A stretch of 6,456 nucleotides of DNA from contig JAEVZN010000365.1 of NCBI GenBank assembly GCA_023392205.1, forward strand, positions 1 to 6,456, read 5' to 3'. Under the pieces are notes generated by a model that ran no database searches, was not told the origin of the DNA, and worked only from the letters and a program-made list of their open reading frames with translations. Of this stretch, positions 1 through 6,150 are shown piece after piece (the stretch's first letter is position 1; every line of letters starts with the position of its first letter). Origin of the DNA: Pseudomonadota bacterium. Lineage in GTDB: Bacteria; Pseudomonadota; Alphaproteobacteria; Rhizobiales; Xanthobacteraceae. A program made the position numbers and the translations under genes.

Positions 1-109
1 CCCTGGCGAGGGGGGCGCGCCGCCACGAGACGGCGCGGTGATTCTCGCTCAATGCGAAAGCGATGGCCGGAATGGCCAGCGCGCCGAAGCACGATTGCAA
101 TTGATCCAA
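1..109 (-). CDS. Nucleoside transporter, CNT/NupC family (N-terminal fragment, runs off left edge)
   Basis: The minus strand from a TTG at 109 encodes 36 residues before the window ends, starting MDQLQSCFGALAIPAIAFAL and followed by SENHRAVSWRR. A short hydrophobic helix followed by SEN.RAVSWR is the typical N-terminus of bacterial concentrative nucleoside transporters, inner-membrane proteins that import nucleosides with H+ or Na+. I recognise this from memory of the family, and only the first helix is present. The TTG is chosen because an in-frame TGA lies at 121-119 and a GAGG (120-117) sits 7 bases upstream. The next in-frame TTG (100-98) is too far from that site. The gene is divergent from the tricarboxylate receptor at 233. 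The transport core and the substrate-binding residues lie outside the window, so nucleoside specificity cannot be judged. Confidence 0.72.
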   Translation of the reverse strand, partial: MDQLQSCFGALAIPAIAFALSENHRAVSWRRAPLAR

Positions 110-119
110 GATTCCCCCT

Positions 120-146
120 CAACCGGCGTCAACATGATTGCGGTTG
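120..146. repeat. Inverted repeat in the divergent control region (possible operator)
   Basis: CAACCG (120-125) and its exact reverse complement CGGTTG (141-146) are separated by 15 bases. The repeat covers the candidate -10 box of the nucleoside transporter promoter and lies upstream of the candidate receptor promoter, where a regulator of one or both genes could bind. Two six-base arms can occur by chance in GC-rich DNA, and no regulator gene is in the window. Confidence 0.25.
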
Positions 147-162
147 GGAGCCATGCGGACAA
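134..162 (-). promoter_or_regulatory. Candidate sigma-70-type promoter for the nucleoside transporter
   Basis: Read on the minus strand, TTGTCC (162-157, 4 of 6 matches to TTGACA) is followed after 17 bases by AATCAT (139-134, 4 of 6 matches to TATAAT). A transcript would start near 127 and leave a leader of about 18 bases carrying the GAGG site. The position fits, but the matches are modest and GC-rich alphaproteobacterial promoters are degenerate. Confidence 0.28.
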
Positions 163-168
163 GAGGCG

Positions 169-198
169 TTTACAGGCCCGCGCGCGGATGGCTAGGAT
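169..198 (+). promoter_or_regulatory. Candidate sigma-70-type promoter for the tricarboxylate receptor
   Basis: TTTACA (169-174, 5 of 6 matches to TTGACA) is followed after 18 bases by TAGGAT (193-198, 4 of 6 matches to TATAAT). Transcription would begin near 205. That puts the in-frame ATGs at 188 and 197 outside the message and agrees with a translation start at 227 or 233. Confidence 0.33.
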
Positions 199-220
199 GA
201 AAAAAAAGTTCGATAAATTC

Positions 221-226
221 GGGAGG
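221..226 (+). promoter_or_regulatory. Ribosome binding site deciding the receptor start at 233
   Basis: GGGAGG at 221-226 is followed by six bases and then ATG at 233. The ATG at 227 directly abuts the site and so is too close. The ATGs at 188 and 197 have no comparable site. This supports 233 as the start. Confidence 0.6.
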
Positions 227-232
227 ATGGAA

Positions 233-1195
233 ATGCGCTTTGCTGCCGTGGTGGCCCTGTGTGCCGCCGTGACCTATCCGGCCGCGCTTGCGGCCCAGGA
301 CAAATATCCCTCACGCACGATCACGCTGTCGCATGGCTTCGGCGCCGGCGGCAATTCCGATACGGTGGCGCGCATCATTGCGCCGGTGCTGGCGGAGCGC
401 CTGGGCCAGCAGGTGATCGTGGAGCCACGCGTCGGGGCCGGTGGCAATATCGCGACCGAGCGCGTCGCGAAGGCCGAACCCGACGGCTACAACCTGATCG
501 TACTGACCGGCGGCCATGCCGTTGGCGGCGCGCTCTACAAGTCGCTGCCGTTTCATCCGGTCGACGATCTGCAGATGCTGTCGACGCTGATCTATTTTCC
601 GTTCGTGATCTCGGTGCGCAAGGATCACCGCTTCCAGTCGCTTGCCGATCTTGTCGCCGAAGCGAAGGCGAAGCCGAAGACCGTCACCTTCTCGTCGGTC
701 GGCGTCGGCTCGACCCAGCATCTGGCCGGCGAATTGCTCGCTTCGATGGCGGGCATCGAACTCGTTCATGTACCGTATCGCGGCGGCCAGGCGCCGGTCA
801 CCGATCTGCTCGGCGGGCGCATCGATGTGATGATCGACACACTTACGGTGACGCGGCCGCAACTGGCTTCCGGTGCGGTGCGGGGGCTGGCCGTGACAAG
901 TCCCAAGCCTTGGCCAAGCCTGCCCGGCATTCCTGCGGTGTCCGATACGGTGAAAGGTTACGATGTGCGCTCATGGATGGGCGTGGCGACGACCAAGGGC
1001 GTGCCCGATCCCCTCGTGAAGAGGCTGAACGCCGACATCCTCTACGCGCTGCAACAGCCGCAGGTGCGCGACAAGCTCGAAGGCATCGGCAACGAAGTGC
1101 GCGGTTCGACACCGGACGAGATGCGCGACTGGGTGGCGGGCGAAGTCGCCAAATGGCGCAAGGTCATCGACGACGCCAAGGTTGAGCGCCCCTGA
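233..1195 (+). CDS. Tripartite tricarboxylate transporter substrate-binding protein (Bug/TctC family)
   Basis: This is a 320-residue periplasmic receptor. In tripartite tricarboxylate transport, Bug proteins bind small organic acids and pass them to a TctA/TctB membrane pair. Residues 1-20 form a signal peptide (Arg2, hydrophobic core, ALA ending at 20, mature protein beginning near AQDKYPS). The family pattern follows: a glycine-rich ligand loop GFGAGGNSD (35-43), VGAGGNIATERVAKAEPDGY (67-86), and AGELLASMAGIELVHVPYRG (165-184) leading to the inter-domain segment with GGRIDVMID (194-202). Length is typical. The frame stays open upstream to base 2, but that extension would overlap the divergent nucleoside transporter and delay the signal peptide, so 233 is preferred. 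Candidate promoter and ribosome site agree. No TctA or TctB gene follows, so it may be one of the orphan receptors common in these bacteria. The ligand cannot be read from sequence. Confidence 0.92.
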   Translation: MRFAAVVALCAAVTYPAALAAQDKYPSRTITLSHGFGAGGNSDTVARIIAPVLAERLGQQVIVEPRVGAGGNIATERVAKAEPDGYNLIVLTGGHAVGGALYKSLPFHPVDDLQMLSTLIYFPFVISVRKDHRFQSLADLVAEAKAKPKTVTFSSVGVGSTQHLAGELLASMAGIELVHVPYRGGQAPVTDLLGGRIDVMIDTLTVTRPQLASGAVRGLAVTSPKPWPSLPGIPAVSDTVKGYDVRSWMGVATTKGVPDPLVKRLNADILYALQQPQVRDKLEGIGNEVRGSTPDEMRDWVAGEVAKWRKVIDDAKVERP

Positions 1196-1217
1196 GCGAA
1201 AGGCTGCCGAAGTCAGA

Positions 1218-1227
1218 ACCGCGCGGT
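1218..1227. repeat. Ten-base palindrome between convergent genes
   Basis: ACCGCGCGGT (1218-1227) is a perfect palindrome in the 31-base gap between the receptor stop (1195) and the stop of the small minus-strand gene, touching the latter. It has no loop and no T-run on either side, so it is not a convincing terminator. No other terminator is visible in this gap. Confidence 0.2.
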
Positions 1228-1496
1228 CAATGCGAGGTCCGATGTCGCTGCGGGGACTTCAGCAACAGGCCCTCTCGCGCGGCCCATGCGCGAAATTCGA
1301 GCGCGAGGCGCTGCGCCTCGGCGGCATCCTCCGGTTGCTGGTGTTCGATATGTTCGAGGCGCCGCAGCAATGTTGCGGCGCTGAGCGAGCAATGGGCCAT
1401 CGCGTGGCGGCGTACGATCGCTGCAGCCTCCGATGAGGTGGCGATGGCATGACCGTCGTTCAGATGCACCGGTGGGCTGATCGCGAAAATTGCCAT
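1227..1496 (-). CDS. Small hypothetical protein (89 residues)
   Basis: I do not recognise a named family. The start is an ATG at 1496, with GGAG (1507-1504) seven bases upstream. A TTG at 1502 in the same frame is only one base from that site and is less likely. The protein has no signal peptide, membrane segment or cysteine pair. It begins MAIFAISPPVHLNDGHAIAT. The rest looks helical, with an alanine-rich stretch EAAAIVRRHAMAHCSLSAAT and a charged segment that includes RRLEHIEHQQPEDAAEAQRL and ends FRAWAAREGLL before a basic tail. Codon third positions are mostly G or C in this frame, which favours it over the overlapping minus-strand frame at 1213-1539 and the plus-strand frame at 1182-1436. 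It follows the diguanylate cyclase by 75 bases on the same strand and could be its last operon partner, although a small hairpin lies in the gap. Confidence 0.58.
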   Translation of the reverse strand: MAIFAISPPVHLNDGHAIATSSEAAAIVRRHAMAHCSLSAATLLRRLEHIEHQQPEDAAEAQRLALEFRAWAAREGLLLKSPQRHRTSH

Positions 1497-1540
1497 CGCC
1501 AAGCTCCAGGCTGACTGGCGGGAAAACGCGGAACGGCACA

Positions 1541-1559
1541 GACCGGTTCCATCCCGGTC
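1541..1559 (-). terminator. Small GC-rich hairpin after the diguanylate cyclase (weak terminator or leader structure)
   Basis: GACCGG (1541-1546) and CCGGTC (1554-1559) form a six-pair all-but-one-GC stem with a seven-base loop. It starts 12 bases beyond the stop of the minus-strand cyclase gene. The minus strand continues TGTGCCG rather than a T-run, so it is not a standard intrinsic terminator. It might slow transcription or protect the upstream message's 3' end. Confidence 0.25.
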
Positions 1560-1571
1560 ACGGTATCGCCG

Positions 1572-2798
1572 TCAAGCAGCCGTGATCGTGCGCGCCGGCG
1601 TGTCAGGCGTCGGCCCTTCGCGGCTGGGCAGGTCGGGACCCGGCGCCGGGCGTCCCGCCTCGATCCGGTTGCGGCCGTTCTGCTTGGCGCGATAGAGGGC
1701 CGCATCGGCCATCGCATAGAGCGCATCGAAATCGTAGGCGCCATCCGCCGCGGACGCGATGCCGACGCTGGCAGTGGCGCCGACGGGACGTCCGTCGACC
1801 GCGCCGGCCGTGAACTCGAAATGGCTGCGCACTCGTTCGGCCACCGTGAGGGCGCCTTCATTGGTGACGCCGGGCAGCAGGGCGACGAATTCCTCGCCGC
1901 CGAAGCGGCCGAACAGGTCGAGCGGGCGCAGCGACTCCACCGCCGAGCGCGTGAACAGGGTGAGCACGGTGTCTCCCGTGCGGTGTCCGAAGCGGTCGTT
2001 GACGTCCTTGAACCGGTCCAGATCGAACAGCAGCAGCGTGACCTGGCTGTTGTCGCGTTGCGCGCGCGCCAGCAGGCGTTCGGCACGCTCGCTGAAGCCG
2101 CGCCGGTTCGGAATGCCGGTCAGCGGGTCGATGGTCGCGGCGTAACGCTGGCGGGATTCGGCGCGCTCCTTGGTGAGCGCCATCAGCAGAAATACCATCG
2201 CGAACGTATAAAGAAGCGGCGCGAAGACCAGGAGAGATGCCGTTTGCATGCCGTAGGACGGCGACTGAAGCGGAAACGGCATCGACTGCAGATACGGCGC
2301 CCGGATCGGAAACAGCACGACATGCAATGTCGCAATCGCCATGATCGGCCAGCGCGACAGCAGCCCGTCATGACGGCGGCGCCACAATTCGTAGACAAAG
2401 CTCAGGGTATAGGCCCCGAGCAGCACCGACATCAGCGTGATACGGGCCGGCAAAGATTGCAGAAAGCCGGGGAATTGGCAGGCGGCGAGCCAGATGGCCG
2501 TGCCTGCGAGGATCAGGAGCGGCCGCGGTTTGCGGCCTTCAAAGACACGCGCCCCGGTCCATAACAGGCCGTAGCCCACCAGCATCAGCGCATTGGCTGC
2601 CTGGATCGACCATACATCGGAAATGACCCCCCGGGCGGCGAACAATCCCGTCGTGGGCGCGAACAGCAGAAACGACGCGCCCCACCAGGCGAGCGCGGTT
2701 GTTTCGCGTGCCTGCAACCACGCAAACAGCAGCAATCCACCGCCCAGCGTCAGGCTGAAGACGGTCACAGCAAACAGGGTGGTGATGTCGAGCGTCAC
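1572..2798 (-). CDS. Membrane-bound diguanylate cyclase (GGDEF domain)
   Basis: This 408-residue protein should make cyclic-di-GMP from two GTP at the inner membrane. Residues 1-208 are strongly hydrophobic and fit six or seven membrane helices (about 6-28, 37-54, 66-82, 92-110, 118-137, 150-168, 185-208), an unnamed sensor region with short loops. The GGDEF domain spans about 220-380: DPLTGIPNR (224-232), FDLDRFKDVND (258-268, metal and nucleotide contacts) and the active loop GGEEF (300-304), an accepted active variant. RPLD (291-294) sits five residues before it and is the RxxD inhibitory site, so product feedback is expected. A proline-rich tail of about 28 residues follows. The start is GTG at 2798, since an in-frame TAA lies 12 bases upstream and no ATG occurs before residue 122. 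The ribosome site is weak, which suggests translation coupled to the SDR gene 56 bases upstream. The sensed signal is unknown. Confidence 0.93.
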   Translation of the reverse strand: MTLDITTLFAVTVFSLTLGGGLLLFAWLQARETTALAWWGASFLLFAPTTGLFAARGVISDVWSIQAANALMLVGYGLLWTGARVFEGRKPRPLLILAGTAIWLAACQFPGFLQSLPARITLMSVLLGAYTLSFVYELWRRRHDGLLSRWPIMAIATLHVVLFPIRAPYLQSMPFPLQSPSYGMQTASLLVFAPLLYTFAMVFLLMALTKERAESRQRYAATIDPLTGIPNRRGFSERAERLLARAQRDNSQVTLLLFDLDRFKDVNDRFGHRTGDTVLTLFTRSAVESLRPLDLFGRFGGEEFVALLPGVTNEGALTVAERVRSHFEFTAGAVDGRPVGATASVGIASAADGAYDFDALYAMADAALYRAKQNGRNRIEAGRPAPGPDLPSREGPTPDTPARTITAA

Positions 2799-2812
2799 GG
2801 CAGGCTTTTAGA

Positions 2813-2825
2813 CAGATTTCATCTG
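2813..2825. repeat. Short dyad in the SDR-cyclase gap
   Basis: CAGAT (2813-2817), three bases, then ATCTG (2821-2825) form a perfect five-pair dyad in the 56-base gap between the SDR stop and the GTG of the cyclase. It is AT-richer than its surroundings. It is too weak for a terminator and could be a coincidental dyad or a small leader structure near the start. Confidence 0.15.
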
Positions 2826-2854
2826 GAAAATCCATCCGGGAGACTGGCGTGAGT

Positions 2855-3607
2855 TCAGCCGCGCCCCTCGAACGGCATCTTGGTAGCCTTCACGGTCATG
2901 AACAGCACGTTCGATTCCAGCGACAGGCTCGCCATATAGCTGATGGCGCGGCCGACATCCTCCACCTGCATCCGATCCTCGGCGCGAACCGATCCGTCCG
3001 GTTGCATCATGCCCTGTGTCATCCGTTCGGTCAGCGGCGAGACCGCATTGCCGATATCGATCTGCCCGCAGGCTATGTCATAGGCACGGCCGTCCAGCGC
3101 GGTGGATTTGGTCAGTCCGGTAATGGCGTGTTTGGTCGCCGTGTAGGCCACGGTCAGCGGGCGGGGCGTATGGGCCGAGATCGAACCGTTATTGATGATA
3201 CGCCCGCCGCGGGGCGATTGGGCCTTCATGATCTTGAAGGCTTCCTGCGTGCACAGAAACGGGCCGGTCAGGTTGGTGTCCACCGCGGCTTTCCATTTCT
3301 CGTAGGGCAAATCCTCAAGCGGCACCGCCGGTGCGCCGATGCCGGCATTGTTGAACAGCAGGTCGAGCCGGCCGAAGGTCTCTTTCACCTTGGCGAAGAG
3401 CGCGCGGATCTGCTCCGGGTCGGCTACGTCGGTCGGCACGGCAATCGCCTTGCGGCCCATCGCCTGGCCTTCCTTCGCCACTTCGTCCAGCGGCTCCTTG
3501 CGGCGTCCGGCCAGAACCATGTCGAAGCCGTCCTTCATCAGGGCCAGTGCGGACGCGCGTCCGATTCCCGAGCCGGCACCCGTCACCAGCGCTACTTTCG
3601 CCGCCAT
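2855..3607 (-). CDS. SDR family NAD(P)-dependent oxidoreductase
   Basis: This is a 250-residue cytosolic classical short-chain dehydrogenase/reductase, the usual length for the group. The Rossmann fold carries the cofactor loop TGAGSGIG (9-16), Asp60 of the TDV segment and NNAG (86-89). The catalytic tetrad is complete: Asn112, Ser142, Tyr155 and Lys159 (YTATK). Arg35 and Arg36 after the second strand suggest NADP(H) rather than NAD(H), an inference from family rules. The C-terminus ends in [10 protein letters not shown], a tail I associate with a subgroup frequent in Rhizobiales, and an [11 protein letters not shown] stretch (178-188) follows the active site. The substrate cannot be named. 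The ATG at 3607 has GGGAG (3618-3614) six bases upstream. The diguanylate cyclase follows after 56 bases on the same strand, so the two are probably co-transcribed, with no evident metabolic reason. Confidence 0.93.
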   Translation of the reverse strand: MAAKVALVTGAGSGIGRASALALMKDGFDMVLAGRRKEPLDEVAKEGQAMGRKAIAVPTDVADPEQIRALFAKVKETFGRLDLLFNNAGIGAPAVPLEDLPYEKWKAAVDTNLTGPFLCTQEAFKIMKAQSPRGGRIINNGSISAHTPRPLTVAYTATKHAITGLTKSTALDGRAYDIACGQIDIGNAVSPLTERMTQGMMQPDGSVRAEDRMQVEDVGRAISYMASLSLESNVLFMTVKATKMPFEGRG

Positions 3608-3678
3608 CCTCGTCTCCCGTTTTCGGTGTTTGCCTTGGCCCTACCGTGATGCCTTAAGGGACACGGCGACCGCGTTGG

Positions 3679-3702
3679 GCGGCCATCCTACGGATTGGCC
3701 GC
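3679..3702 (-). terminator. Strong bulged hairpin between the GGDEF-EAL gene and the SDR gene
   Basis: On the minus strand GCGGCC, one unpaired A, ATCC, a three-base loop GTA, then GGAT and GGCCGC form a ten-pair stem with one bulged base. It lies 30 bases beyond the GGDEF-EAL stop and about 70 bases before the SDR start. No T-run follows, so it lacks the second half of an intrinsic terminator. It may still terminate or shield the upstream message, or act in the SDR leader. A further GGCCAT at 3719-3714 could compete for the ATGGCC arm. Confidence 0.4.
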
Positions 3703-3731
3703 TTCACTGCAATGGCCGGGTTAAGAAGGGA

Positions 3732-6008
3732 TCAGCTGGCCATCGCCGCCGCGTCGCCGGCGATGCCGCGCTGGCCATTGCCGGGCATGGCGAGGCGCGC
3801 GGAGATCAGATTGGGCGATCCCGGCCGGCCGAAGCGATAGCCCTGCATGGAATGCACGCCGGCCGCACGCAGGAACAGATGCTGCTCGGCCGTTTCCACG
3901 CCTTCCGCGGTGACCTGCATGCCAAGCCCGCGGCCAAGGCCGACAATGGCATGGACAATCGCGCCTGCATCCGGCGAACGCTCGATCGAGCGCACAAAGC
4001 TCTTGTCGATTTTCAGCTTGTCGAACGGAAAGCGCCGCAGATAGGCCAGCGACGAATAGCCGGTGCCGAAATCGTCCAGTGCAAGGCGAAGGCCGATCCC
4101 CTTCAGCCGGTGCATGGCGATCTCGGCATTGTCGACATTGCCGAGCAGGGTGCTTTCGGTGAGTTCAAGTTCGAGGCAGGTGGCGTCGAAATCGGTCTCG
4201 GCGAGGATCCGTTCGACGGTCTCGACGAAATCGGGGCGGCGGAATTGCAACGGCGAGACGTTGACGGACACGGTCACTCCCGGCCAGGCCTTGCCTTCCT
4301 TGCAGGCACGCCGCAACACCCAGTCGCCGAGTTCGACGATCAGGCCCGAATGTTCGGCAATCGGGATGAAGCGCGCGGGCTCGATATCGCCGCGCTCGGG
4401 ATGCACCCAACGTGACAAAGCCTCTACGGCCAGGATGGTTTCGCCGCTGGCATTGACAATCGGCTGGTAGGCCAGCCGCAACTGATCGGTGCCGATGGCC
4501 GCGCGCAGATCGCGCTCGATCTGCTTGCGCTCGGACAGGTCCGCATCCATGACCGTGTCATAGATGCAGGCGCGGTTGCGCCCTTCATTCTTGGCCCGGT
4601 ACAGTGCCATGTCGGCATAGCGCATCACATCGGCGGCGTCGCCCTGCGCGCGGCGGTCGACGGTGGCGATGCCGATGCTGGCGCCGATCAGGATGTTGTG
4701 CTCGGCGATTTCGTAGGGCGTGCAGATGGTCGCGATGATGCGCTCGGCGGTGCGCTGCAGGGCGGCAGTGTCGGTGGCGCCGGTGGTGATGATGGCGAAT
4801 TCGTCGCCGCCCAGGCGGCCGACCAGATCGTCGGGACGCAGCAGGTTGGACAGCCTTGCGGTGACCTCGCGGATGAGTTCGTCACCGACCGGATGACCGA
4901 GCGTGTCGTTCACATCCTTGAAATGATCGAGATCGATATAGAAGACCGCGGCGGACGGCCCGCCCGCCTTCACGCTCTTGATGACCTGTTCCAGCCGCTC
5001 GCCGAAGAAGTTGCGGTTCGGCAATCCGCAAAGCGGATCGTGCAGGGCGAGGAAGCGCAACCGCTTCTCGCTCTGTTCGAGCGTATAGGCCGTGCGCCGC
5101 ATATAGCCATGGATCAGGGCTGCGAGCAGGCCGAAGCCCGCAAACGCCACCGCGATGAACGGCACGACATTGGTAACGATCTCGGCGCCCGGCCGCTTCG
5201 GCGTCCAGGAGAAGCGCGCGATCGTCGATCCTGCCGCGTCCGTGAGAGTTTTGACGTAGCCGCCGAAATCTCCGCTCAGTTCGACCAGCCGAAGATCCTG
5301 AAGCTGAACCCAGGAGGCGAAGTCCGCCATCATTTCTTCATTGATAAACTTCACGGTCACGACATAGGGCGTGTGTCCGTCGGCGGTGGCGGTTCCGGTC
5401 CCCGGTGCGATCGGCACCACGGCCACCGAGGCGAGGCGTCCGAGAAAGCGCTGGATGGTCGCGACCCGCTCCGGCTGGTCGTTCGCGTCGGTCTTGCGCG
5501 CTGTCATCTGCACCGCGCCATGCACCGAGGCCGGGTCGGTGCCCTGCGCAAGCGCCAGGGTCGGGGCAAGTTCGGGCAGGATCGAGTTGAACCAGCGCGG
5601 GTCCACGCTGTCGCGCCCGAGCAGCGCATAACGCAGTCTGGAGCCTTCGTCGGTGATGAAGACGAAGTCGTGATCGAAATAATTCTTCAGCCAGAGACCG
5701 ACCCGGTTATGCACCCAGTCGTGGTCCCAGCGCTCGCGGATCCGGCGCGCGGCTTCGTCCGTTGCGGCGACGCTTTCCACCTCGCGAAGGAGCCGGTCCG
5801 TATAGCTCGAAAGCGCGCGTGCGAAGAGCTGCTTTTCGTGGTCCAGCGCGACCTCATCGGCACGCTGGGCCGATGTCATGACGGCGACGACGATGCACAG
5901 GATCGCAACAGCGACAATGACGCTGATCGGGACGACGATGCTGAGCCGCGCCCGGTCCCATGAACCCGGCATACCATTCTCGGCCAAACGCGAACCGAAA
6001 CGCGCCAC
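3732..6008 (-). CDS. Membrane sensor with CHASE4, GGDEF and EAL domains (cyclic-di-GMP synthase/phosphodiesterase)
   Basis: From GTG at 6008 the protein has 758 residues. Numbering below counts from a TTG at 6041, so subtract 11. A helix at 33-55 and another at 291-312 enclose a periplasmic region of about 235 residues whose WDHDWVHNRVGLW and YFDHDFVFITDEG stretches (105-133) fit a CHASE4 sensor. The cytosolic GGDEF domain (about 335-490) has DPLCGLPNR, IDLDHFKDVND (369-379), intact GGDEF (411-415) and the inhibitory site RPDD (402-405). The EAL domain (about 508-750) has EAL (540-542), Asn594, ELTE (626-629), DDFGTGYSS (656-664), Lys677, EGVET (713-717) and QGY (733-735), so the metal and catalytic residues are present. 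Both making and breaking cyclic-di-GMP are possible; which dominates is unknown. The GTG has AAGAGG six bases upstream. ATG at 5972 is an alternative. The Anbu gene precedes it by 142 bases. Confidence 0.94.
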   Translation of the reverse strand: MARFGSRLAENGMPGSWDRARLSIVVPISVIVAVAILCIVVAVMTSAQRADEVALDHEKQLFARALSSYTDRLLREVESVAATDEAARRIRERWDHDWVHNRVGLWLKNYFDHDFVFITDEGSRLRYALLGRDSVDPRWFNSILPELAPTLALAQGTDPASVHGAVQMTARKTDANDQPERVATIQRFLGRLASVAVVPIAPGTGTATADGHTPYVVTVKFINEEMMADFASWVQLQDLRLVELSGDFGGYVKTLTDAAGSTIARFSWTPKRPGAEIVTNVVPFIAVAFAGFGLLAALIHGYMRRTAYTLEQSEKRLRFLALHDPLCGLPNRNFFGERLEQVIKSVKAGGPSAAVFYIDLDHFKDVNDTLGHPVGDELIREVTARLSNLLRPDDLVGRLGGDEFAIITTGATDTAALQRTAERIIATICTPYEIAEHNILIGASIGIATVDRRAQGDAADVMRYADMALYRAKNEGRNRACIYDTVMDADLSERKQIERDLRAAIGTDQLRLAYQPIVNASGETILAVEALSRWVHPERGDIEPARFIPIAEHSGLIVELGDWVLRRACKEGKAWPGVTVSVNVSPLQFRRPDFVETVERILAETDFDATCLELELTESTLLGNVDNAEIAMHRLKGIGLRLALDDFGTGYSSLAYLRRFPFDKLKIDKSFVRSIERSPDAGAIVHAIVGLGRGLGMQVTAEGVETAEQHLFLRAAGVHSMQGYRFGRPGSPNLISARLAMPGNGQRGIAGDAAAMAS

Positions 6009-6014
6009 GCTACG

Positions 6015-6020
6015 CCTCTT
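6015..6020 (-). promoter_or_regulatory. Ribosome binding site favouring the GTG start at 6008
   Basis: Minus-strand AAGAGG (6020-6015) lies six bases before GTG at 6008. The in-frame TTG at 6041 has no well-placed purine run, and the ATG at 5972 has only GAG at a suitable distance. The GTG start leaves about 20 residues before the first membrane helix. The ATG start would leave about nine, which is also workable. Confidence 0.42.
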
Positions 6021-6150
6021 CGACAATAATTCCAGGCGCAAGCTCTATGTCACAATACTTGCCACGGGCTTGCACGGCACGGTGGAAGTGGACGCAATGC
6101 GCACCCGCAGCATCAAACCCGCGATACGGCTAATGAAGCGTTAAAGCGCG

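Noticed and set aside
38..232. 65-residue upstream extension of the receptor frame from GTG 38
   Set aside because: It overlaps the divergent transporter start, lacks a ribosome site, and would place the signal peptide far inside the protein. The open frame is explained by high GC.
1182..1436. 84-codon plus-strand frame overlapping the receptor stop
   Set aside because: It competes with the minus-strand small gene, which has the better ribosome site and codon pattern, and it shows no recognisable feature.
1821..2564. 247-codon plus-strand open frame opposite the cyclase
   Set aside because: It is antisense to an intact GGDEF protein, with low-complexity Arg/Gln-rich translation and no domain.
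2849..3649. 266-codon plus-strand open frame opposite the SDR gene
   Set aside because: It is fully antisense to an SDR with an intact catalytic tetrad. The translation resembles reverse-complement SDR sequence.
3339..4415. 358-codon plus-strand open frame across the SDR start, the gap and the EAL end
   Set aside because: It spans two real minus-strand genes and their intergenic hairpin. Its composition is non-coding in character and it has no recognisable motif.
4698..5963. 421-codon open frame on the plus strand opposite the GGDEF-EAL gene
   Set aside because: It lies wholly antisense to a protein with complete recognised domains. Its translation is rich in Arg, Gly, Asp and His without family motifs, the usual mirror of a GC-rich gene.
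6061..6083. Near-repeat TTGCCACGG/TTGCACGG around 6060-6081
   Set aside because: There are two imperfect short copies only, with no array and no dyad symmetry.
6097..6113. Bulged dyad ATGC..GCAT after the Anbu stop as a terminator
   Set aside because: It has only six pairs with a bulge and no T-run, so it is not distinguishable from chance.
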